A stretch of 64,000 bases of DNA, from the NCBI GenBank assembly GCA_905233935.1, contig CAJOFU010000001.1:1-64000 (forward strand). The letters are read 5' to 3'. Below the pieces are notes generated by a model. The model was given only the letters and a program-made list of their open reading frames with translations. It was not told the origin of the DNA and did not search any database. The position numbers and the translations under genes are program-made. This DNA comes from Paludibacteraceae bacterium (GTDB lineage: Bacteria; Bacteroidota; Bacteroidia; Bacteroidales; Paludibacteraceae). Every line of letters begins with the position of its first letter. Position 1 is the stretch's first letter. Positions 1-6,337 of the stretch are shown in pieces.

Positions 1-1
1 T

Positions 2-28
2 ATTCGTTTAATTCGTCTAATTCGTTGC
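2..28. repeat. 9-bp tandem repeat, 3 units
   Basis: Three units, ATTCGTTTA, ATTCGTCTA and ATTCGTTGC, lie just after the stop of the truncated TonB receptor. This is one of many micro-repeat arrays in the window. Confidence 0.7.
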
Positions 29-37
29 GCCTCTAAA

Positions 38-829
38 TCACTGCCTGCCTTTTCGCAGCCTCCTTCGTGGTGCCAGCACCTTGCCGTTCGTGGCGTTGAG
101 GTAGATGTTCACGCCGTTGAGATCGGAGTTGAGGAGTGCCGTAGCCTCTTTGTCGGTCGGATCAGGCGCATAGTAGCCGTTGCTGTGGGCATAGTCGGCA
201 CTGGCGAGTACGCGCCATTCGCTGCGTCGCCAGCCGCCTGTGAGTTCGGCTTTGGCATAGCGGTTCATACCCATCTGCAAAGATACGTGGTAGGTGTCCT
301 GCTCAGCGCGCCGCGTGACGATATTGATTGCCCCGCAGAAAGCGTTGCCTCCTACAAGCGATGCCGCTGCCCCCTCGAGCACCTCGATGCGCTCGATGGC
401 AGAGAGAGGGACAGGGATGTTCATGGCATAGTGCCCTGTCTGCGCGTCGCTGACACTGACGCCGTTGAGCAGGATCATCACCTGATCGAACGTGCCGCCG
501 CGCATGCTCACGTCGGCTTGGGCGCCACTGGCACCACGCGAACGGATATCCAGCCCGGGAAGCGATGCCAGCAGGTCTGCAATGGTTGTTGCAGGCAGGG
601 CAGCGATGGCTTCGCTACCGACCTCAGTCACCAGACGATAGGCTTGCGAATGGATCTCTGTCTGCCGCGAGACGACCTGCACTTCCTGCAAGCGAAGTTG
701 CGTCACCTCATCGGGGACAGCCGACGAATCAGCAACAGAAGCGAACGTGCTGATGACACCTGCAAACGCCAAGACAAGTACTCCAAGCAGAGCACGATAG
801 GAGCACAGCAATTGACGGTCAACAATCAT
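38..829 (-). CDS. TonB-dependent receptor, N-terminal plug part only (truncated)
   Basis: Outer-membrane TonB-dependent receptor fragment, 263 aa. It has an N-terminal signal segment (residues ~12-31) and a TonB plug domain (~65-172) with typical motifs such as LPGLDIRSRG, SMRGGTFDQVMILLNGV and IERIEVLEGAAASLVGGNAFCGAINIVT. The first barrel strands follow. The family is usually 600-700 aa, but this frame stops soon after the third or fourth strand with a non-family, basic tail (PRRRLRKGRQ). That points to a frameshift or 3' truncation; the remainder, if any, is left of the window. The ATG overlaps the stop of the upstream lipoprotein gene (ATGA), so translation is probably coupled. The substrate cannot be told. 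A 9-bp tandem repeat lies directly behind the stop. Confidence 0.75.
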   Translation of the reverse strand: MIVDRQLLCSYRALLGVLVLAFAGVISTFASVADSSAVPDEVTQLRLQEVQVVSRQTEIHSQAYRLVTEVGSEAIAALPATTIADLLASLPGLDIRSRGASGAQADVSMRGGTFDQVMILLNGVSVSDAQTGHYAMNIPVPLSAIERIEVLEGAAASLVGGNAFCGAINIVTRRAEQDTYHVSLQMGMNRYAKAELTGGWRRSEWRVLASADYAHSNGYYAPDPTDKEATALLNSDLNGVNIYLNATNGKVLAPRRRLRKGRQ

Positions 830-1530
830 CGTACAGGGAAATCAAAATACGTGTCCGAATAGGGTTCGCCAGCAAGGGTAAAATGCCACCACTCGCTGTC
901 AATCATAGTGAATCCGTGCCGGAGCATCGCATCCCAGAGGATCCGGCGGTTGGCTCTCCACTCAGTGCTTTCGACTCTTGACATCGGACTTTCGGCTACG
1001 TAATCCGGATGGTTCTCCAAGCCAAACCAATCGAAAGGACTGCCCATATCGAGTTCTTTGCCCGTGGCTGCATCCACGAGCGTCAGATCAACCGTTGAAC
1101 CGCGGCTGTGTCCCGAACGCGCCATGATATAGCCTTGCTCAAACAGCAGGCTCTTGTCCACCATAGGATAGAAGACGGCTTTCATCGCTGTATCTTGCAG
1201 GTTTTCCGCCCAACGGATGAAATGATTCACAGCGCGTTGAGGGCGGTAGGCGTCCCAGATCTTGATACGGTAGCCTTGTGCCTTCAGTTCGTCGCTGGCA
1301 GCCTTGAGAGAGTCAGCGGCTTGACGCGTCATCAGGGCAATAGGCGCCTCGTAGCCGTCGATGCGGGAGCCGACGAAGTTATACGTACTAAAATACCGGA
1401 TCTCCAATATGGCATCCGGCACCACATCGGTGATTGCCACAAAATCCGAACGATCCATCGTCGGGTCGGTCTGTTTGGCACAACCGATGAACACAAGTGC
1501 CGTGAGGGCAAAAAGTATGATTTTGTTCAT
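826..1530 (-). CDS. VanX/DdpX-like D-Ala-D-Ala dipeptidase, lipoprotein
   Basis: M15D-family zinc metallopeptidase, 234 aa, predicted to cleave D-alanyl-D-alanine dipeptides in the periplasm. The lipobox FIGC puts the lipidated Cys at residue 17. Family motifs are present: WDAYRP (~92-97), the zinc-binding SGHSRGSTVDL (H141, D148) and EWWH (E213 catalytic, H216 zinc). Length matches VanX-like proteins. It is first in a two-gene unit with the TonB receptor fragment (4-bp overlap) and is driven by the promoter at 1559-1590. A role in peptidoglycan turnover is more likely than vancomycin resistance, since no vanH or vanA ligase gene is nearby. Confidence 0.88.
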   Translation of the reverse strand: MNKIILFALTALVFIGCAKQTDPTMDRSDFVAITDVVPDAILEIRYFSTYNFVGSRIDGYEAPIALMTRQAADSLKAASDELKAQGYRIKIWDAYRPQRAVNHFIRWAENLQDTAMKAVFYPMVDKSLLFEQGYIMARSGHSRGSTVDLTLVDAATGKELDMGSPFDWFGLENHPDYVAESPMSRVESTEWRANRRILWDAMLRHGFTMIDSEWWHFTLAGEPYSDTYFDFPVR

Positions 1531-1558
1531 AATTGTAAAATTTAAGCTAAATCGACTG

Positions 1559-1590
1559 CAAAGTTACAAAAAAATTCTGATATTTGCAAA
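1559..1590 (-). promoter_or_regulatory. Bacteroidota promoter for the VanX-like gene
   Basis: On the minus strand, TTTG (1587-1590), 20 nt, TAACTTTG (1559-1566). This matches the Bacteroides consensus TTTG-N19-21-TAnnTTTG and lies about 30 nt upstream of the ATG. Confidence 0.8.
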
Positions 1591-1716
1591 AAAAAGTTGA
1601 TATTTTGATGATATCGTAATTTTCATTTTGAAAATTTGACAAAGATATGATTTGATACCTGAACAATACGTATCGGCAAAAAACGGGGCAAAAAATGAAT
1701 ATTTTGCGCCAAAAAC

Positions 1717-1747
1717 TTGCCGAAGTCAGCAAAATTTCATATCTTTG
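1717..1747 (+). promoter_or_regulatory. Bacteroidota promoter for the alcohol dehydrogenase operon
   Basis: TTG (1717-1719), 20 nt, TATCTTTG (1740-1747). Transcription would start near 1753, giving a leader of about 100 nt before the ATG at 1851. Confidence 0.75.
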
Positions 1748-1850
1748 CATAGGGTTTCAGTATTGGTGCGATAAATTTTAGAAAATAAAACCAAATAAAA
1801 TCGAAGCCAGATCAAAAATGGCAAAAATTATTTTCAAAGCGAAATAACTT

Positions 1851-2999
1851 ATGCAAGGCAACTTTAAGTACCACAATCCAACGAAATTGTATTTCGGCGA
1901 AGAGTCTTTGAAGTATCTCAAGGACGAGTTAGCGAACTTCGGTGAGCGCGTGCTGCTCAACTACGGCAGCGGCAGCGTGAAGCGTAACGGCATCTACGAT
2001 GAGGTCGTAGCAATCCTTCGTGAGGGCGGCAAAACGATCGTAGAGAATCCGGGCGTAATGAGTAATCCGACGCTGGAAAAACTGCACGAAGGTGTACGTA
2101 TAGCCCGTGAGAACAAGGTCGATTGGATACTGGCGCTGGGTGGCGGCAGCGTGTGTGACTACTCGAAAGGCGTAGCTGCGTCTGTATATTTCGAGGGCGA
2201 CTACTGGCAGGAGTTCTGGCTCGACGGACACCAACCCGCCAAGAAACAACAGATTCTGCCCGTAGGATGCATCCTGACGATGGCAGGAACAGGTAGTGAG
2301 ATGAACGGCGGCTGTGTGATCACCGATGCGGCGAACAGTTTCAAGACCGGACACGTGTTCGACAGCCGGTTGATGCCGAGATTCTCGATACTTAATCCGC
2401 GTTATACAATGACCGTGCCGATCGAGCAGATGAAAGCGGGAATATACGACATAATGAACCACATCTTCGAGCAATACTTCTCCGACTTCGACGACAACAC
2501 GAGCGATTACATATCCGAGGGATTGATGCGCAGTCTGATTGTGGCTTCGCGTGAAGCGGTCAAAGACCCGCAGAACTACGAGGCACGCAGCAACATTATG
2601 TGGACGGCTACGTGGGCTCTGAACACGCTGATCAAGTGCGGCAAGTCGGAGGACTGGATGGTTCACATGATCGGTCACTCACTGGGTGCTTGGACGCACG
2701 CACCGCACGGATATTGTCTGGCAGCCTGCTCGATGGCTTACTATCGCCGTGCTATGGAACAGGGACGGCCTAAATTCGAACGTTTTGCGCGAAACGTTTG
2801 GGGCGTGAATACAGCCGAAGAAGGTCTTGAAGCCCTGAAGAGCTGGATGCTTGAGATCGGTCTGCCGCTGACCATCACAGAGATTGGTGCCACGCCGGAA
2901 ATGATCGATGACATCGTTTCGACTACCGTCATCTTCCCCGCAGGCTACCTTGACCTCAAACCAGAGGACATAAAGCAGATATTGAAGGAGAGCTTGTAA
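1851..2999 (+). CDS. Iron-containing alcohol dehydrogenase (YqhD/butanol dehydrogenase type)
   Basis: Group III NAD(P)H-dependent alcohol/aldehyde reductase, 382 aa, cytosolic. The nucleotide-binding GGGSVCD motif is at 97-103. The metal-ligand set fits the YqhD/BdhA pattern: D200 and H204 in GIYDIMNH, then H272 and H286 in MVHMIGHSLGAWTHAPHG. It likely reduces short-chain or toxic aldehydes during fermentation. It is first in a plus-strand run with aspA, serB and a HAD phosphatase (32-bp gap to aspA). The substrate is not determinable from sequence. Confidence 0.9.
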   Translation: MQGNFKYHNPTKLYFGEESLKYLKDELANFGERVLLNYGSGSVKRNGIYDEVVAILREGGKTIVENPGVMSNPTLEKLHEGVRIARENKVDWILALGGGSVCDYSKGVAASVYFEGDYWQEFWLDGHQPAKKQQILPVGCILTMAGTGSEMNGGCVITDAANSFKTGHVFDSRLMPRFSILNPRYTMTVPIEQMKAGIYDIMNHIFEQYFSDFDDNTSDYISEGLMRSLIVASREAVKDPQNYEARSNIMWTATWALNTLIKCGKSEDWMVHMIGHSLGAWTHAPHGYCLAACSMAYYRRAMEQGRPKFERFARNVWGVNTAEEGLEALKSWMLEIGLPLTITEIGATPEMIDDIVSTTVIFPAGYLDLKPEDIKQILKESL

Positions 3000-3030
3000 A
3001 CAACGAACAAACATACAAATATCTAATCAT

Positions 3031-4452
3031 ATGAACACAACGAATGGTAATTCCAAGCAGCAAGCGTTTCGCTTGGAGTCAGATCTGTTAGGAGAGTTGC
3101 GCGTACCGGCTGAGGCGTACTACGGCGTGCAGACGCAACGCGGCATAGACAACTACAAGGTGTCGAACCTGAAGATGTCGGATTTTCCGGAGTACATCAT
3201 TGCGATGGCTTACATCAAGTTAGCCGCCGTGGAGGCGAACCACGAGTTAGGGATCATCAACGATGCGATCTACGCAGCCATTGCGCAAGCGTGCCACGAA
3301 CTGATTGAGGGCAAGATGCATGATCAGTTCCCGACGGATATGGTGCAAGGAGGCGCGGGTACGACGGTGAATATGAACGCCAACGAGGTGATAGCCAACC
3401 GTGCGTTGGAGATCATGGGGCATAACCGCGGTGAGTACCAGTTCTGCTCACCCAACGACCATGTGAACTGTGCGCAGAGCACCAACGATGCCTACCCCTC
3501 AGCGTTCCGCTATGCGTTCATTAGAATGAACAGAGGGCTGGTGGAAGAACTCAAGAATCTGATTGCCTCGTTGAGGAAGAAAGGTGACGAGTTCAACGAC
3601 TCACTGAAGATGGGTCGTACGCAGCTGCAAGACGCCGTACCGATGACCAGCGGGCAAGAGTTCCACGCGTTTGCGAACAACCTCGAAGAGGAGGTAGCCA
3701 ACCTCGACAGGAACATCAAGTTGCTATACGAGATCAACATGGGCGGTACGGCTATCGGTACTGGTCTGAACGCCGCAGCGGGTTATGCGGAGTTGTGCAT
3801 CAGGAAGATGTGCGAACTGACCGGCGAGCCGTTTGAGTTGGCGAGTGACCTGGTAGAAGCTACACCGGACACCGGCGCGTACGTGAGCTACTCAGCATCG
3901 CTCAAGCGTCTGGCAGTTAAGCTGAGCAAGACCTGCAACGACCTGCGACTGATGGCGAGTGGACCGCGATGCGGCTTGCACGAGATCAACCTGCCGCCTA
4001 TGGCACCGGGATCATCGATTATGCCGGGTAAGGTTAATCCCGTTATCCCTGAGGTAACGAACCAAGTATGCTTCAAGGTGATAGGTAACGACACAGCCGT
4101 GACCTTCGCCGCCGAGGCAGGACAACTGCAGCTGAACGTGATGGAGCCGATCATCACCGAGTGTATCTTCGAGTCGATCACATGGCTAAGGAACGTGATG
4201 AAGATCCTTCGCGAGAAGTGCATCGACGGCATAACCGTCAACCGCGAGCATAACGAGAAGATGGTGAAACAATCCATCGGTATCGTGACGGCTCTGAACC
4301 CCGTGATAGGTTACAAAGCCTCGACGAAGATCGCCAAAGAGGCATTGGAAACAGGCAAGGGCGTATATGACCTCGTATTAGAGCACGGCTTGCTGAGCAA
4401 GGAGCAGTTGGATAAGTTGCTTGATCCCGAAAACATGTTAGCTGCGCATTGA
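3031..4452 (+). CDS. aspA: Aspartate ammonia-lyase
   Basis: Fumarase/aspartase superfamily enzyme, 473 aa, full length. It interconverts L-aspartate and fumarate plus ammonia and feeds fumarate to anaerobic respiration. The superfamily signature GSSIMPGKVNPV is near residue 330, with the catalytic Ser in this mobile loop. An early TSTNDAYPSA-type segment (AQSTNDAYPSAFR) is also present. The gene ends only 1 bp before the ATG of serB, so the two are translationally linked, joining aspartate and serine metabolism. Confidence 0.93.
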   Translation: MNTTNGNSKQQAFRLESDLLGELRVPAEAYYGVQTQRGIDNYKVSNLKMSDFPEYIIAMAYIKLAAVEANHELGIINDAIYAAIAQACHELIEGKMHDQFPTDMVQGGAGTTVNMNANEVIANRALEIMGHNRGEYQFCSPNDHVNCAQSTNDAYPSAFRYAFIRMNRGLVEELKNLIASLRKKGDEFNDSLKMGRTQLQDAVPMTSGQEFHAFANNLEEEVANLDRNIKLLYEINMGGTAIGTGLNAAAGYAELCIRKMCELTGEPFELASDLVEATPDTGAYVSYSASLKRLAVKLSKTCNDLRLMASGPRCGLHEINLPPMAPGSSIMPGKVNPVIPEVTNQVCFKVIGNDTAVTFAAEAGQLQLNVMEPIITECIFESITWLRNVMKILREKCIDGITVNREHNEKMVKQSIGIVTALNPVIGYKASTKIAKEALETGKGVYDLVLEHGLLSKEQLDKLLDPENMLAAH

Positions 4453-4453
4453 T

Positions 4454-5668
4454 ATGAACCGCGAGTTTATACTGATCAACATCATCGGTTTTGACAAACC
4501 CGGTGTGACCTCGGCTGTGACTGAGGTGTTAGGCAGGTACGGAGCGTATATCCAAGACATCGGTCAGTCGAACCTGCATCATCAGTTGAACCTGAGTATC
4601 CTGATCCGCATTGATGACCCCAGTAAGAGCGGTGACATGATCAAAGAGGTGCTGTTCTGCTGTTCGCGGTTGGAGATGATCGTTCGCTTCACGCCGCTGA
4701 GCGAAGAGGAGTACGCAGCGTGGGTAGGTCGTCAGGAGCAAGACCGTTACGTAGTGACGCTGCTGGCGCGCGAATTGAATGCACGCCATGTAGCCCGCGT
4801 AACCGAGTTGGTAGCCAAACGGCAACTGAACATTGACAATATCCTAAGACTGAGCGAACGCCCGAATGTAGAAGTGCCTGTAGAGAAACGCCACAGCTGC
4901 ATTGAGTTCTCGCTGCGCGGCAACCTGTCCGACCGCGAGGCACTGCAACGCGAACTGCTGGAAGTGTCAAGGGAAGAAGGTATCGATATATCCTTCCAGA
5001 AGGATGATATGTTCCGTCGTAACCGCCGCCTGATATGCGTGGATATGGACTCGACGTTCATCCAGACGGAGGTGATCGACGAACTGGCAATGCGTGCCGG
5101 TGTGGGCGACGAGGTGAAAGCCATCACGCTGTCCGCCATGCGCGGCGAGATAGACTTCAAGGAGAGCTTCACGCGCCGAGTAGCACTGCTCAAAGGGCTG
5201 GATGCCAATGTGCGTCAGGATATCATTGATAACCTGCCGATTACCGAAGGTGCAGACCGGCTGTTCAGTGTGCTCAAGAAGTGCGGATTCAAGATTGCTA
5301 TCCTGTCCGGCGGATTCACGTTCGTGGGCAAGTACCTACAGGAGCGTTTCGGCGTGGATTACTTGTACGCCAACGTACTGGAGGTGGAGGACGGCAAGTT
5401 CACCGGCAGGTATGTAGGCGAGGTGGTGGATGCCAAGCGCAAAGCCGAACTGCTTGAGCTCATCGCGCAGGTTGAGCATATCGACATGGCGCAGGTGATA
5501 GCCGTAGGCGACGGAGCCAACGACCTGAACATGTTAGGAAAAGCAGGATTAGGTATAGCGTTCCACGCCAAGCCGAAGGTCAAAGAGAGTGCCGCGCAGG
5601 CTATCTCAACCGTTGGTTTGGACGGCATATTATACTTCCTCGGATTCAAAGATTCGTTCCTCAAGTAA
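4454..5668 (+). CDS. serB: Phosphoserine phosphatase with N-terminal ACT domains
   Basis: HAD-family phosphoserine phosphatase, 404 aa, catalysing the last step of serine synthesis. The N-terminal ~170 residues form a tandem ACT-like region (FDKPGVTSAVTEVLGRYGAYI), probably for serine feedback. The HAD core carries DMDSTFIQTEVIDELA (nucleophile Asp), SGGFTFVGKYL and GDGANDLNMLGKAG. Length fits Bacteroidales SerB. It begins 1 bp after aspA and is followed 12 bp later by a second HAD phosphatase. Confidence 0.94.
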   Translation: MNREFILINIIGFDKPGVTSAVTEVLGRYGAYIQDIGQSNLHHQLNLSILIRIDDPSKSGDMIKEVLFCCSRLEMIVRFTPLSEEEYAAWVGRQEQDRYVVTLLARELNARHVARVTELVAKRQLNIDNILRLSERPNVEVPVEKRHSCIEFSLRGNLSDREALQRELLEVSREEGIDISFQKDDMFRRNRRLICVDMDSTFIQTEVIDELAMRAGVGDEVKAITLSAMRGEIDFKESFTRRVALLKGLDANVRQDIIDNLPITEGADRLFSVLKKCGFKIAILSGGFTFVGKYLQERFGVDYLYANVLEVEDGKFTGRYVGEVVDAKRKAELLELIAQVEHIDMAQVIAVGDGANDLNMLGKAGLGIAFHAKPKVKESAAQAISTVGLDGILYFLGFKDSFLK

Positions 5669-5680
5669 ACGGCTGAAAAC

Positions 5681-6337
5681 ATGATCATCATCTTCGATCT
5701 GGACGGCACTTTGCTCAACACGATAGACGATCTGGGCTATGCGTGCAACTTTGCGTTGGGGCAATCAGGTTACCCGACGCATCCTATTGCCGACTATCCG
5801 AAGATGGTAGGCAACGGGATTAACAACCTTATTAGGCGTGCGCTGCCCGTCACAGAGCGAACAGAGGAAAACGTGCAATACGTCCGAATACATTTTGTGT
5901 CATACTACAACCGGCACAACTGCGACTACACCCGTCCATATGACGGCATCCGTGCACTGCTCGCTACGCTCAAGGCAGAGGGACACCAACTCGCCGTGGC
6001 AAGCAATAAGTACCAAGTCGCAACGGAAAAGATCGTCACGCACTTCTTCCCTGACACCTTCGACGTCATCTTGGGCGAAAGAGACGGCGTGAACCGCAAA
6101 CCCGATCCGCGGATAGTGTTTGATATAGTCGAAAGCGAAAAGTCGAAAGTCGAAAGTTCGCAGGTTCTATATATCGGGGACAGTTTGGTGGATATGCAGA
6201 CGGCGCAGAATGCGGGAGTGCCGTTCATTGCGTGCTCGTGGGGATTCGTGCCGCGCAACGAACTGGTTGCCGCAGGTGTGACGCATATAGCAGACACACC
6301 CGGGCAAATAATAGAACTGTTGAAAGAGCGAGTTTAA
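5681..6337 (+). CDS. HAD phosphatase, phosphoglycolate phosphatase-like
   Basis: Subfamily IA HAD hydrolase, 218 aa. The N-terminal DLDGTLLNT carries the nucleophile, followed by the SNKYQ motif II, a RKPDP lysine motif and YIGDSLVDMQTA. It most resembles Gph, but 5'-nucleotidase or other sugar-phosphate activity cannot be excluded. A five-unit heptamer repeat (6128-6162) encodes the stretch VESEKSKVESSQ between the third and fourth motifs. That site is normally a short loop, so the repeat lengthens a surface loop. The stop overlaps the convergent TonB receptor stop by 4 bp (TTAA). Confidence 0.85.
   Translation: MIIIFDLDGTLLNTIDDLGYACNFALGQSGYPTHPIADYPKMVGNGINNLIRRALPVTERTEENVQYVRIHFVSYYNRHNCDYTRPYDGIRALLATLKAEGHQLAVASNKYQVATEKIVTHFFPDTFDVILGERDGVNRKPDPRIVFDIVESEKSKVESSQVLYIGDSLVDMQTAQNAGVPFIACSWGFVPRNELVAAGVTHIADTPGQIIELLKERV
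6128..6162. repeat. Heptamer array inside the HAD phosphatase gene, 5 units
   Basis: Units GTCGAAA, GCGAAAA, GTCGAAA, GTCGAAA, GTTCG.. run in frame through the gene. Confidence 0.8.

Larger units (their letters stand above)
1531..1850. other. AT-rich divergent intergenic region
   Basis: This 320-bp gap contains two outward-facing promoters and no convincing gene. The 67-aa and 60-aa minus ORFs in the track lie in low-complexity AT-rich sequence and have no family features. Confidence 0.7.

Noticed and set aside
185-862. 225-aa plus-strand ORF
   Set aside because: It lies antisense to the TonB receptor fragment, has no recognisable domain and biased shadow-type composition.
826-1530. Vancomycin resistance gene
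   Set aside because: VanX-like dipeptidase motifs are present, but no vanH, vanA-type ligase or vanS/R genes are nearby; a VanZ family gene at 46 kb is unlinked and common in sensitive bacteria.
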